The notes under the pieces: model-generated
What the model was told of the DNA's origin: nothing
The model's input: the letters and a program-made list of their open reading frames with translations, nothing else
Database searches by the model: none
Position numbers and translations under genes: made by a program
Part shown: piece after piece, positions 34,293 through 42,818 of the stretch
Position numbering within the stretch: position 1 is the stretch's first letter
How the letters are laid out: every line of letters starts with the position of its first letter
Virus record (IMG/VR): IMGVR_UViG_3300042402_001758
Span: 1 to 64,000 of that record
Source of the DNA: a virus
Length of the DNA stretch: 64,000 bases
Strand: one strand, 5' to 3'

Positions 34293-34902
34293 TGTAAAGT
34301 ATAGTACTAAGCTATTCCAGAACAAATACAAATTTAAAGTAGTGTTTACTTCTGGAGTAGCTGGCTGGTTTCGCGGATCTGACGCAATTAAGATCCAACA
34401 TATGTATGAAAACAGCGATCAATATTACTATTCAAGGCAAGCCACAGCAGGAGAGAAAAATCATGCCAACAAATTAAGTAAAGTTCTTGAATCAATTGAA
34501 AACTGGCAAGCAAGAGTAGAAACTCCGTTCGTTACTATCTATGTTGATACAGAAACAGATCTAGAAATAGTAGTCAAAAACTGTAAGAATAAAATAAAAT
34601 ATGTAGAAATACCTGATCCTAAAACCGAAAGCAAATTAACAGAAGGCACTGTGCTGGTTAAAAACTTAGATTATGCTTTTAAAGTTACATTAGGAGCAAC
34701 TACTCAAAATTACATAAGCTTTGTAGAATGGTGTAAAAACAATAACAAAATCAGACTACCAAAACGTGCTGCTAAGGATTTATGTAAGGATTATAGCCCT
34801 GGCGGGGGGTATTTTTACGTCAAAGATGACAAAAATCTCACTATGGTTAAGATGTTTTTAGGGCGTACAATTACAAAAGTAGAGAATGTAGTTAGAGCTT
34901 AA
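34270..34902 (+). CDS. Phage protein of unknown function
   Basis: 210 aa, basic and soluble, beginning inside the end of the ClpA-like gene (23-base overlap). Visible features: KFKVVFTSGVAGWFRGSDAIKI, a Lys-rich middle, VTIYVDTETDLEIVVKNCKNKIKYVEIPDP, and a C-terminal GGGYFYVKDDKNLTMVKMFLG. I recall similar sequences in other T4-like marine phages but no function. As the last gene of the DnaJ-PDF-ClpA operon it might be an adaptor or substrate-delivery factor (speculative). Confidence 0.6.
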   Translation: MKFLKSHNVKYSTKLFQNKYKFKVVFTSGVAGWFRGSDAIKIQHMYENSDQYYYSRQATAGEKNHANKLSKVLESIENWQARVETPFVTIYVDTETDLEIVVKNCKNKIKYVEIPDPKTESKLTEGTVLVKNLDYAFKVTLGATTQNYISFVEWCKNNNKIRLPKRAAKDLCKDYSPGGGYFYVKDDKNLTMVKMFLGRTITKVENVVRA

Positions 34903-34914
34903 AATCTGTAGATT

Positions 34915-34954
34915 AAAGACCCCAATACGATAAATATCATAAAGGGGCTTTTTT
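34915..34954 (+). promoter_or_regulatory. Terminator-like hairpin enclosing a late promoter and masking an RBS
   Basis: AAAGACCCC (34915-34923) pairs with GGGGCTTTT (34944-34952) and is followed by Ts. The loop contains GATAAATATC (34929-34938), a late-type motif that is itself palindromic. AAGGGG in the right arm is the only ribosome site for the ATG at 34955. It can stop upstream transcripts, and a start near 34942 yields RNA without the left arm and with a free Shine-Dalgarno. Confidence 0.6.
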
Positions 34955-36703
34955 ATGACTTCAGGGTCTATACTTAGAAATTATCTAGATATTTTAAACG
35001 AACAACAATCTAATCAAGTCAAAGTACCTCCAATTCCTGCTCTTCCTCCAACAGACGGAGAAGATGAAGGCGCAAAAGTCTATTCTAATCCCGATGGTAC
35101 AAGATCATATGCTGGAGCATTTGGCAAATTTACATATGATAAATCCGGCAAGGCAATAAAATATGCCACTCCTAATCTAGGCGGATTTGGAAAAGAGATT
35201 GATCTTCAAACCGGCCTTGTTAATACAGATGTGCAGGTAGGCGACATTAAAATGTCTACTAAACAGCGTCCAGATCAGAGCACAGTTACTAGTGCTAGTA
35301 CTTCTGTTGGTGCTAATACTGTTTCGATGGATCAAGGTATAGGATTTGGCGGTGCAGGCAAGGATGTTGAACAAGGTGGTAACAAAATTTATAGCGTAAC
35401 TGGTCCCGATCCAGAAGATAAAAGACAAGAACCAGATAAACAAAGTTTCGTTGGTAGAAAACCATCGCAACAAGAGCTAGGTGTGTTAATGAAGGAATCT
35501 AATAAAATGTCATTAAGAAAATATTTAGATATACTAAATGAAGGTCCTACTCCAGGAGTAGGACCTAACGCTGCTCCGACACCAGCAGCACCAGCAGCAC
35601 CAGCAGCACCAGCAGCACCAGCAGCTCAAACCAAATTTAAACTTTTGCTACCCACAGCCGCACAGCTTAAAGCTGAATATAAGGATGTAAGTCAAGTATC
35701 TTCAGGTATAGGTGCTCAAGGCAGTAGCCCTGAAGAGGTTCAACAAGATATAAAATCTTATGAGGCAGGAATTGCAAAATATAAAGCTACTATTGATAAC
35801 CTTACCAAACAAGGTAAGACACAGGCTGCACAGATTTATCAAAAACAATTAGATAGAATGCAAGGTTTTCTTAAACAAGCAGCCAGTGGCGAGCAAGGCG
35901 GAAGTTGGTACGATCCTGACAATATTGGAACTTTGGATACACAGACGCATCCTTTTGCTAAATTAGTAAGCGATGTAAGAGGACAATCTGGTGCAGCCTA
36001 TAAAGGCGATGGAGTACCTAAGGATGATAGTCCTATGAGTGGTTGGGAATCTATAGCCCAAGCCATAGCACTTCCTCAAGGTCAAGCTATGTGGTTAAAT
36101 GGCGATGTTGCCTTTAAACTTATGCACAAATTAAACCCTTGGGTATTTAAAGCACAGCCTAATACTCCAGAAATGGCTGCTCTACTACAATACAAAAGAG
36201 AATTACCTGATCCTCAAACAGGAGGTCCTAGTTCATTTAAAGAATCAAGACTTTCTAATAAAAGTCTTTTAGAACATATTGAAGCGATTGAAAATGAAGG
36301 ACCGTTGAGTTCTGGAGATTATTTTCATATCGAATTAGCAGAGGATGAAGGCATTGAAACTTGGGTCATAGCTGAATGGACAGAATCAGTATTGATCGAA
36401 GCAGATGCAACTACACTTAAATTATTAGAAGCTCATGGTTGTACATTCCATGATGATTTAACAGAAGCAGAATATCAAGGACGTAAAGTTCCTCTAGGCA
36501 AACGTATGGCTGGAGATGTTAAAAAATCTAAAGTATATGTTAAAAAACCTAACGGCAAAGTAGTTAAAGTGAATTTTGGTGACAAAAAAATGACTATTAA
36601 AAAGTCTAATCCAAAACGTCGTAAAAGTTTTAGAGCTAGACACAATTGTGCTAATCCTGGTCCACGGTGGAAAGCACGGTACTGGTCTTGCAGAGCATGG
36701 TAA
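34955..36703 (+). CDS. Probable internal virion protein, double capsid-targeting-like motif (582 aa)
   Basis: Begins SGSILRNYLDILNEQQ; a second copy, MSLRKYLDILNEGP, begins at an internal in-frame ATG (35507, residue 185) preceded by AAGGA. An Ala/Pro tract (residues about 208-224) follows. The C-terminal about 80 residues are basic: KVYVKKPNGKVVKVNFGD...KSFRARHNC...RWKARYWSCRAW, a module I associate with T4-like marine phage virion proteins. It looks like two proteins fused, or one gene with two starts. It opens the internal-protein cluster and uses the late promoter just upstream. Confidence 0.68.
   Translation: MTSGSILRNYLDILNEQQSNQVKVPPIPALPPTDGEDEGAKVYSNPDGTRSYAGAFGKFTYDKSGKAIKYATPNLGGFGKEIDLQTGLVNTDVQVGDIKMSTKQRPDQSTVTSASTSVGANTVSMDQGIGFGGAGKDVEQGGNKIYSVTGPDPEDKRQEPDKQSFVGRKPSQQELGVLMKESNKMSLRKYLDILNEGPTPGVGPNAAPTPAAPAAPAAPAAPAAQTKFKLLLPTAAQLKAEYKDVSQVSSGIGAQGSSPEEVQQDIKSYEAGIAKYKATIDNLTKQGKTQAAQIYQKQLDRMQGFLKQAASGEQGGSWYDPDNIGTLDTQTHPFAKLVSDVRGQSGAAYKGDGVPKDDSPMSGWESIAQAIALPQGQAMWLNGDVAFKLMHKLNPWVFKAQPNTPEMAALLQYKRELPDPQTGGPSSFKESRLSNKSLLEHIEAIENEGPLSSGDYFHIELAEDEGIETWVIAEWTESVLIEADATTLKLLEAHGCTFHDDLTEAEYQGRKVPLGKRMAGDVKKSKVYVKKPNGKVVKVNFGDKKMTIKKSNPKRRKSFRARHNCANPGPRWKARYWSCRAW
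35577..35627 (+). repeat. CCAGCAGCA-type microsatellite coding (P/A) repeats
   Basis: Tandem CCAGCAGCA units encode a PAA tract in the 582-aa protein. It is a disordered linker between the second targeting-like motif and the following domain, and a site where length changes by slippage would stay in frame (unit of nine bases). Confidence 0.8.
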
Positions 36704-36707
36704 AATT

Positions 36708-37046
36708 ATGAGAATAGACGAATTAGTTAATCCTGAAAAATTTAATGTAGAAGAATATGATCTTCAAGATGATCTAATCTTTTTTATGAACAACGATCCA
36801 GATTTCTATAGAAGACATTATTATCCTTCTATTATAAAAATGAAATTGCATCATGACAGAGGTCAAGAATTAGACTCTTCTAGTCTCAGTCCTATAGTTA
36901 AACATGCTTATAGTGCATATAAAGAAAAATTTCCTGTTAAAAATTTAGACAAAGATCTAGAAAAATCTGCTATAGATGACATATGTTCAAAAATTTTAGA
37001 AACAGAGATGGAAAATTTTAAAACAAAACAATACGACGAGAAATAA
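36708..37046 (+). CDS. Small virion-cluster protein, function unknown
   Basis: 112 aa from the ATG at 36708, five bases after the previous stop; the longer frame upstream overlaps the previous gene. MRIDELVNPEKFNVEEYD begins it, then LQDDLIFFMNNDPDFYRRHYYPSIIKMK, a helical acidic sequence, and a C-terminal KKYS/CSKIL-type helix. I recall relatives in T4-like marine phages, without function. Same direction and tight spacing suggest co-expression with the virion genes. Confidence 0.68.
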   Translation: MRIDELVNPEKFNVEEYDLQDDLIFFMNNDPDFYRRHYYPSIIKMKLHHDRGQELDSSSLSPIVKHAYSAYKEKFPVKNLDKDLEKSAIDDICSKILETEMENFKTKQYDEK

Positions 37047-37047
37047 A

Positions 37048-37752
37048 ATGCTACTAAGAGAATTGTTTGAAAATGCCCAATCTGAATCCGTAGGTATTAT
37101 TTTTGGAAGATTTAATCCTCCGCACCAAGGTCATAGAGCGGCTTGGAAAATGGCTTCTGAAAATAATTATTGGTTTGTGGGTACTAATCAAAGTACAGAA
37201 GGTCCTAAGGATCCATTACCTTTTAAAGTAAAAGTAGAAGTAATGAAAAAAATCTTTCCTCCTATCAAAGGAAATATTGTTGCAGAAACAAGTTGGCTTA
37301 CCCTAGCCAGCAAAGTTTATAAAGAGTATGGAGATATTCTTCTTAATGTATACACAGATGAAGAGTGGGTAATTAAAACACTGGTTCAGTATAACGGAAA
37401 AGAAGGTCCTCATGGTTTTTATAAATTTTCAAACATACAGCCCCAAGCCACACCAAGATTAAGCAGTGCTACAGATTTAAGAAATGCCGTAGTAGCAGGA
37501 GATCGAGATGCTTTTACAAAAGCTGCTGGTGTTGATGCGAATACAGAAATAGCTGGCCAACCATATTTTGATTTAGTTGCACATTATTTGTTTCCACAAG
37601 TAGAAAAAGAAAGAGAAAAGGAAGCAAAGAAAAAAGCCAAAGTTAAAAAAGAAGAAGCCGCTGGAGTGGGTATAATTACAAAACAAAATACCACAGTAGA
37701 TGTCAACAAGAATACACCAAGAAAAAATTTAAAAGCATTTAAATTAGTCTAA
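37048..37752 (+). CDS. Nucleotidyltransferase (NMNAT/cytidylyltransferase-like) with targeting-like N-terminus
   Basis: 234 aa. The nucleotidyltransferase HxGH signature is intact in GRFNPPHQGH (residues 20-29, His26 and His29), and TPRLSSATDLRNAV has the ISSTxIR-like second motif. Family members transfer a nucleotidyl group, for example ATP to NMN to form NAD. The first eight residues MLLRELFE, ahead of the fold, match the L-x-E end of T4 capsid-targeting peptides. The C-terminus has a Lys/Glu-rich helix and a basic tail. Substrate cannot be told. If packaged, it could act on host NAD metabolism at once after entry (inference). Confidence 0.8.
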   Translation: MLLRELFENAQSESVGIIFGRFNPPHQGHRAAWKMASENNYWFVGTNQSTEGPKDPLPFKVKVEVMKKIFPPIKGNIVAETSWLTLASKVYKEYGDILLNVYTDEEWVIKTLVQYNGKEGPHGFYKFSNIQPQATPRLSSATDLRNAVVAGDRDAFTKAAGVDANTEIAGQPYFDLVAHYLFPQVEKEREKEAKKKAKVKKEEAAGVGIITKQNTTVDVNKNTPRKNLKAFKLV

Positions 37753-37761
37753 GGATCAACA

Positions 37762-38202
37762 ATGGAAGAATTACAAAAAGCCAGTAAAGTAGCATTTGCC
37801 AGTACTTTTAGTTTCTATTTAAAAGCACACAACTTTCATTGGAACGTCGAAGGCATTCATTTTAAAGAATTACATGATCTTTTTGGTGCTATCTATGAAG
37901 AAGTATATGGTAGTATAGACGTATTTGCAGAACAAATTCGTAGTCAAGGCACATATGTTCCAGGTAGTTTTCAACGATTTAGTATGCTAACACAAATCGA
38001 CGACGAAACTAATATTCTTCCGCCCGAATCAATGTTACAAGAATTATTAGAAGACAACGAAAAAATTATTAAAGTTCTCAAATTAGTATTTCAAGAATCT
38101 GAAAAAAATGGAGAATATGGATTTAGTGATTTTGTAGCAGGCAGAATAGATGCACATCGTAAACATGGGTGGATGTTAAGGGCAAGTTTAAAAAATGGAT
38201 GA
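37762..38202 (+). CDS. dps: Dps-like ferritin-family protein
   Basis: 146 aa, Dps length. The ferroxidase motif HNFHWNVEGIHFKELHDLF and later DVFAEQI fit Dps: His26, His38, Asp53 and Glu57 match E. coli H51, H63, D78 and E82 in spacing, while the position of E. coli D67 is Gly42. Dps dodecamers oxidise and store iron and protect DNA. Among head-type genes it may protect packaged DNA or be carried into the cell. No basic N-terminal DNA-binding tail is visible. Confidence 0.85.
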   Translation: MEELQKASKVAFASTFSFYLKAHNFHWNVEGIHFKELHDLFGAIYEEVYGSIDVFAEQIRSQGTYVPGSFQRFSMLTQIDDETNILPPESMLQELLEDNEKIIKVLKLVFQESEKNGEYGFSDFVAGRIDAHRKHGWMLRASLKNG

Positions 38203-38419
38203 ATTAGATCAAATTAAAAAACTTGCTGGTATAAATGAATATAAAGGATGGCATGTCTGGGAGGGGAGCAATATCAGTATTACTGGCGACGAAAAAGGTC
38301 GTCTTATGAAGAAGCATAATATTAAACCAGGAACTCCTGAATGGTTTCAACTGTGGTTTAGCTTGCCCAAACTTACCGGTGAAAAACCTATTGGATCAGG
38401 TATTAGGAAAAATGACTGA
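38195..38419 (+). CDS. Small phage protein with IKKLAGI motif
   Basis: 74 aa, overlapping both neighbours. The N-terminus MDELDQIKKLAGINE is an amphipathic helix ending in Glu, similar to the C-terminal LHRIKQLAGLVK of the next protein and to the targeting-like starts of this cluster. The remainder (WHVWEGSNISITGDEKGRLMKKHNIKPGTPEWFQLWFSLPKLTGEKP) is a compact conserved-looking domain without known function. Confidence 0.65.
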   Translation: MDELDQIKKLAGINEYKGWHVWEGSNISITGDEKGRLMKKHNIKPGTPEWFQLWFSLPKLTGEKPIGSGIRKND

Positions 38420-39053
38420 TTACCAAATTATTCATGAAAATACTGCTGTACAGCGAGTGCCTAAACTCGCAAGCACAGCTCTAGCCGGTATAGTCAAACA
38501 AAAAATAGGTTCAAAAATAGCTAGTATAGTTGCTAAAAGTATTCCAGTTGTAGGCACTGTAGTTGCATTAAAAGGTGCCTATGATAAATTAAAAGCCATA
38601 TGGAACAGTGGGCAAAGTATTACTGGTGGCGATATTGTAGGAGCAGGATTAGATGTAGCTAGTACATTTGGCTCGTTTGTTACTACTATTCCTGCCACAG
38701 CGTATGCCATGGCTCGAGAACTATATGCAGAAGCATTTGCAGGTCCTAAAGGAGAACTAGTAACCTTAGAACAAGATTTAGTTGCTGATCCGCAAGGCAC
38801 TAAACAAAGACTTAATACTTTGGTAGGTAATATTACCAATACTATAAAACAAGAAGTTGATATAGCAATGGCAAAATTTAAAGGCACACCTGCTGCACCT
38901 CAGGCAGTAGCACAGGCACCCGCTGCTGTGCCGGCACCCGTGGCATCTACAACTAAACCACCGGTAGCAGCGGCACCTACTATAAAACCTCGAGTAGCCG
39001 AGACTGTAAAAGATTTACATAGAATAAAACAATTAGCTGGACTGGTGAAATGA
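38412..39053 (+). CDS. Probable internal virion protein with hydrophobic glycine-rich helices
   Basis: 213 aa from the ATG at 38412 (an upstream GTG at 38379 is less likely). It begins MTDYQIIHE, close to the T4 internal-protein start MKTYQEFIAE. The middle has alternating hydrophobic and Gly/Ala-rich helices (SKIASIVAKSIPVVGTVVALKGAYD; GGDIVGAGLDVASTFGSFVTTIPATAYAMA) suitable for membrane insertion. A Pro/Ala linker leads to the C-terminal DLHRIKQLAGLVK. It may be ejected with DNA and contact membranes; no known family recognised. Confidence 0.62.
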   Translation: MTDYQIIHENTAVQRVPKLASTALAGIVKQKIGSKIASIVAKSIPVVGTVVALKGAYDKLKAIWNSGQSITGGDIVGAGLDVASTFGSFVTTIPATAYAMARELYAEAFAGPKGELVTLEQDLVADPQGTKQRLNTLVGNITNTIKQEVDIAMAKFKGTPAAPQAVAQAPAAVPAPVASTTKPPVAAAPTIKPRVAETVKDLHRIKQLAGLVK

Positions 39054-40873
39054 AAATATTAGATATTATTACCGAACGACAAGAAATGCCTAAGGGTAAT
39101 ATGGGCTTAACAATCTTCGACATTGATGATACATTATTTCATACTACTGCTCAGATTAAAGTAATCAAAGACGGTAAAGTAGTACGTAGTTTAACTAATC
39201 AAGAATTTAATAATTACGAATTACAACCTGGTGAAGAATTTGACTTCGGCGAGTTTCGTAGTGCTGAAAAGTTTGCTAAAGAAAGCGAACCAATTAAACC
39301 AATGATCAACACATTAAAACGTATCCTAGACCGGGCAGCTAATACCAAAGTAATTATGTTAACTGCTCGTGCCGACTTTGATGATAAAGATAAATTTTTA
39401 AGTACGTTTGAAAAGTATGGTATTGATATGAGTCGTATACATGTTCATCGTGCAGGCAATTTACCTGGTGACGAACCGCCGGCTTATAAAAAAGCCGTAT
39501 GGGTAAGAAAGTATCTAAATACCGGCAAGTATAACAGAGTGAATCTTATTGATGATTCGATGACAAATTTAAAAGTATTCAAAAGTTTAGAACAAGAATA
39601 CCCTAATGTAGATTTTGATGCATATTTTGTAAAATCTTCTGGTAGTGTTGCTGTAGTAAGCGAAAGCCGTAGAAAGAAAAAATCTCGTCAACGAAAACAA
39701 AATTCACTTTTTAGTAGAAATACTTATGGCGGTTATGGAGCATGGGGTCCTGGACCTTACGGTGGTTATGGATACGACAGTGGATACAGCGGAGATGGTG
39801 GCGGAGAAGCTGAATCTATTAAAGAAAAATTAGATTCATATGGTAATGTTAAAGGCGACCCAATTGGTGATTTAATTTCTAATATACAAAAGAAAAAACA
39901 ACCTACTTCTGTAGACAAAAAAATATCAGGTCAGGCAGCTCAACCTGCTCCAATAACTGGCAATCCTTTAGAATCTACGCTAAGAAATTTTGCTTTAAAG
40001 GCAGGCATCAAAGGCAAAGAGCTTGCACAATTTTTAGCACAGTGCGCACACGAAACAGCAAATTATGCAACACTTGTAGAATTTGGTACATCTGACGAAT
40101 TTTTAAAAAAATACGATAAACAATTTAGTCCTGATAAGGCCAAAGAGTTAGGTAATACTATGTCTGGAGACGGACAAAGATTTAAAGGTCGCGGGTTTAT
40201 TCAATTAACAGGTCGATGGAATTATACTCAAGCCGGTCAAGCACTAGGTCTTCCTTTGGATAACAAACCCGAATTATTAGAAAAACCAGAAATCGCTGCC
40301 AAAGCCAGTGTGTGGTTCTGGAAAAATAGAGTCCAGCCTAATGTTAAAAACTTTACTGATACAAGAACTGTAACTAGGTATATTAATCCTGGACTAGCTG
40401 GTTTACAAAAACGTCACGGAATATTTCAAAATTACCTAAAAACTATGAATACTCCTATTAAAGAAGGAGATTTAATTCCATGGCCTAAAGGCACTGTAAA
40501 AGTAGATGTTAGTGACACATATGACTGGTATAAATTAGGTCAGCATATTAGTAATTTAAAAGGGTTAGGTAAACACGATTTCGGTCAAGGACCTCCTCAA
40601 ACTGTATTATCATTTGGCAGTGAACCTCTGGAACACGAATATATCAAATATCTTAAACAACTAGGATTAGATACACACGATATTGATGAAAATTTTGCAG
40701 ATGGTAAAAATCCTCAAGATAAAGGCGATAGTGCAAGACACGGGATTCCAAAAAAATCCAGTATCTCAACACTAAAAAAAATTAGAAGCAGTGACACAGC
40801 AAGTCCTCGTAAAAAACAATTAGCCCATTGGCAAATAAATATGAGGCAAGGTAAAAAAAGGAGTAGCAAATGA
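39050..40873 (+). CDS. HAD phosphatase-GH19 lysozyme fusion, targeting-like start (607 aa)
   Basis: Residues 1-9 MKILDIITE resemble a capsid-targeting peptide. Residues 18-200 are a HAD-type phosphatase or polynucleotide kinase 3'-phosphatase-like domain: FDIDDTLF (Asp24, Asp26), VIMLTAR and NLIDDS. A Gly/Tyr-rich linker follows (about 222-245). Residues about 300-470 form a GH19 muramidase/chitinase domain with CAHETAN (Glu335), GRGFIQLTGRWNYTQ and ASVWFWKN. The C-terminal region is basic. A virion-borne phosphatase-lysozyme could open the wall and repair or condition DNA ends at entry (inference). Confidence 0.82.
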   Translation: MKILDIITERQEMPKGNMGLTIFDIDDTLFHTTAQIKVIKDGKVVRSLTNQEFNNYELQPGEEFDFGEFRSAEKFAKESEPIKPMINTLKRILDRAANTKVIMLTARADFDDKDKFLSTFEKYGIDMSRIHVHRAGNLPGDEPPAYKKAVWVRKYLNTGKYNRVNLIDDSMTNLKVFKSLEQEYPNVDFDAYFVKSSGSVAVVSESRRKKKSRQRKQNSLFSRNTYGGYGAWGPGPYGGYGYDSGYSGDGGGEAESIKEKLDSYGNVKGDPIGDLISNIQKKKQPTSVDKKISGQAAQPAPITGNPLESTLRNFALKAGIKGKELAQFLAQCAHETANYATLVEFGTSDEFLKKYDKQFSPDKAKELGNTMSGDGQRFKGRGFIQLTGRWNYTQAGQALGLPLDNKPELLEKPEIAAKASVWFWKNRVQPNVKNFTDTRTVTRYINPGLAGLQKRHGIFQNYLKTMNTPIKEGDLIPWPKGTVKVDVSDTYDWYKLGQHISNLKGLGKHDFGQGPPQTVLSFGSEPLEHEYIKYLKQLGLDTHDIDENFADGKNPQDKGDSARHGIPKKSSISTLKKIRSSDTASPRKKQLAHWQINMRQGKKRSSK

Positions 40874-41505
40874 GTGGATTTGAATTTGATTTTACATTAA
40901 ACAATCTTAAAAAAGTAGTACATAAAAACAAAGAATTAGAGCTTTGGTATAATGCGTTTAATATGTACTTACCAAAATTTATGATTACTACACCTGCTAG
41001 AGTAGCAGGATTTATTGCACAATGTCAACACGAAAGTGCCGATTTTACTGCACTACAAGAAAATTTAAACTACGGAGCTAAAGGGCTTCGTGGATTATTT
41101 GGAAAATACTTTCCGGACGATGCTACAGCAAAAGCCTATGAGCGTAAACCTGAAAAGATCGCTAACAAAATCTATAGTAGTCGTATGGGCAATGGGCCTG
41201 AATCTAGCGGAGATGGTTGGAAATTCCGCGGTAGAGGTATTCTACAATTAACTGGACGTGACAATTATACTAAATGCAGTCGAGATTTATTCGGCGACGA
41301 TACATTAGCAAATGATCCGGACTTACTAAGAACTCCAGAATATGCGACCCTTAGTGCTTGCTGGTTCTGGTATAAGAATCAACTAAATGCAATTTGCGAC
41401 AAAGGTGACATTGTCTTATTAAGTAAAAGAATCAACGGTGGCACGATTGGCATGGAAGATCGTATTAAACATTGGAATGATGCATTAGATGCATTTGAGG
41501 GCTAA
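40870..41505 (+). CDS. GH19-family endolysin
   Basis: 211 aa, a stand-alone GH19 domain with IAQCQHESADF (catalytic Glu55), YGAKGLRGLFGKYF, KFRGRGILQLTGRDNYT and ACWFWYKNQLN. GH19 domains of phages cleave peptidoglycan. No signal peptide, so export would need a holin. It overlaps the fusion gene by four bases and is distantly similar to its GH19 domain, so one may be a duplicate of the other. It has no targeting-like start, which suits a lysis enzyme rather than a packaged one. Confidence 0.88.
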   Translation: MSGFEFDFTLNNLKKVVHKNKELELWYNAFNMYLPKFMITTPARVAGFIAQCQHESADFTALQENLNYGAKGLRGLFGKYFPDDATAKAYERKPEKIANKIYSSRMGNGPESSGDGWKFRGRGILQLTGRDNYTKCSRDLFGDDTLANDPDLLRTPEYATLSACWFWYKNQLNAICDKGDIVLLSKRINGGTIGMEDRIKHWNDALDAFEG

Positions 41506-41507
41506 TC

Positions 41508-41765
41508 ATGCGTTTAAGGGAACTATTAGGAGAAACTGCCACTGCTGGTGCTACTAGTGCCGGTAATATTGCTTCAGTGGTCAGTCCCCATGTTGCTATA
41601 GGTAAAGACCGAGGCAAAAAAAGCTACACAGGAACTCCGGGTAAATCTGGAACTAAGGCACCTAGTGTTCCCAAAACTGTTCAAGTTAAGAACCCAGACG
41701 GTACTGCTAAGAATGCATTAGATATAAAAAATAACATATTCGGCGGTGGTGCCGTCAAACGATAA
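41508..41765 (+). CDS. Small basic internal-protein candidate with targeting-like start
   Basis: 85 aa. It begins MRLRELLGETATAGATSAGNIASVV; cleavage after Glu9 would release a 76-residue basic, Gly/Ser/Lys-rich, probably disordered protein (KDRGKKSYTGTPGKSGTKAPSV...). Short targeting peptide plus small basic cargo is exactly the T4 internal protein plan. It follows the endolysin at two bases. Function after release is unknown. Confidence 0.66.
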   Translation: MRLRELLGETATAGATSAGNIASVVSPHVAIGKDRGKKSYTGTPGKSGTKAPSVPKTVQVKNPDGTAKNALDIKNNIFGGGAVKR

Positions 41766-41769
41766 ATAT
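41762..41769 (+). promoter_or_regulatory. T4-late-type promoter motif GATAAATA
   Basis: GATAAATA over the stop codon of the 85-aa gene. Start expected near 41775, then TTGGAG and the ATG at 41790. Only three bases of possible stem (ACG/CGT) flank it, so no ribosome-site switch is proposed here. Confidence 0.5.
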
Positions 41770-41789
41770 AACGTATTGGAGAAAAACTC

Positions 41790-42815
41790 ATGAATTTAGA
41801 TAGACGTCCAGATAATCACGAAGCTGCAATGGCCCGTGCTGATCTATACAAATTAGCCAACTATTCTATGAAATTATTTAAAATGATCCGAGAAGGTCAA
41901 GAACTAGAAGGTTGGGTGCAGGCTAAGATTACTAAAGCAGCTGATTATATTGCTAGTGTATACCATTTTATGGAATATGAAATGAAAGCTAGCGAATATG
42001 GCGATAAATTAGAAAACAGCGATGTCTACAGTGAAAGTGTACGTCTTGCATTTCAACAAAAATTAATGGAAGCAAAGCGTCAAGCTGAAAAAGTTAAAAA
42101 ACAAACTGACAAAGTCGAAGAAGGATTTGACGACTTAGAAAAGTATATGAAAGAAAAAGATAAACCGAAGCCAAGCGGCGGTGCTGGAAAAAAGCAAGGC
42201 AAGGCATACGGTGGCAGCAAACAGAAAGACGATGACAAAGAAAAGGATGTCAAAGAAGGCTTTGAAGAGATGCAAAAGTATCTTGAGAAAAAACGAGGCC
42301 CTCAACCTAGTGGCGGTAGTGGAATTAAAAAAGGATCCCGCTATGGCGGTAGTAAACAAGCAGCAGATAAAGAGGACGAGGAAGATGAAAAGCCGAAGAA
42401 GGATAAAAAAGTTAAAGAATCGTCTAAGCCAGATTATCTTGACTTCGACAAAGATGGTAACAAAAAAGAGCCAATGAAAAAGGCTCTTAAAGACAAGAAA
42501 ATAAAAGAAGGTGGTGACAAATTACCATCACCTCCCGACGAAGTACATCTACCTAAAAAAGGTAGTAAGCATGGCCCTGTAGATGTTTATCGTAAGAAAA
42601 CAAACGAAATGTCAAAAGGGTGTAATCAAACTATGGAGGGCAAGAGCTGTCCAGTACATGGTTTAAAAGAGTGTCCTATGGAAGAAGCAGTTAAGAAAGG
42701 CCTTTACTATAATGTAAACAAACGTAAAGCAGCAGGAACTAGTAGAGACAAAAATCATCCTAAAGCACCTAATGCTAAAGATTGGAAGGATGCAGCTAAA
42801 ACGGCTAAGAAATAA
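41790..42815 (+). CDS. Virion-type protein with tandem repeat and Lys-rich modules (341 aa)
   Basis: Residues 1-105 are helical (LYKLANYSMKLFKMIREGQELEGWVQAKITKAADYIASVYHFMEY). Two copies of an about 35-residue unit follow (nt about 42118-42228 and 42253-42360: EGF..(L/M).KY(M/L).K...P.PSGG.G...G..YGGSK), joined by acidic/Lys linkers. Then an EF-hand-like YLDFDKDGNKKEP segment, a four-Cys stretch (CNQTMEGKSCPVHGLKECP), and KGLYYNVNKRKAAGTSRDKN, a short module I recall from many marine phage virion proteins. Likely a head core or internal protein; exact role unknown. Confidence 0.7.
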   Translation: MNLDRRPDNHEAAMARADLYKLANYSMKLFKMIREGQELEGWVQAKITKAADYIASVYHFMEYEMKASEYGDKLENSDVYSESVRLAFQQKLMEAKRQAEKVKKQTDKVEEGFDDLEKYMKEKDKPKPSGGAGKKQGKAYGGSKQKDDDKEKDVKEGFEEMQKYLEKKRGPQPSGGSGIKKGSRYGGSKQAADKEDEEDEKPKKDKKVKESSKPDYLDFDKDGNKKEPMKKALKDKKIKEGGDKLPSPPDEVHLPKKGSKHGPVDVYRKKTNEMSKGCNQTMEGKSCPVHGLKECPMEEAVKKGLYYNVNKRKAAGTSRDKNHPKAPNAKDWKDAAKTAKK

Positions 42816-42818
42816 ATT

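Noticed and set aside
41755-41792. Ribosome-site switch at the late-type promoter before 41790
   Set aside because: Only ACG/CGT can pair across the motif and nothing upstream is complementary to TTGGAG.
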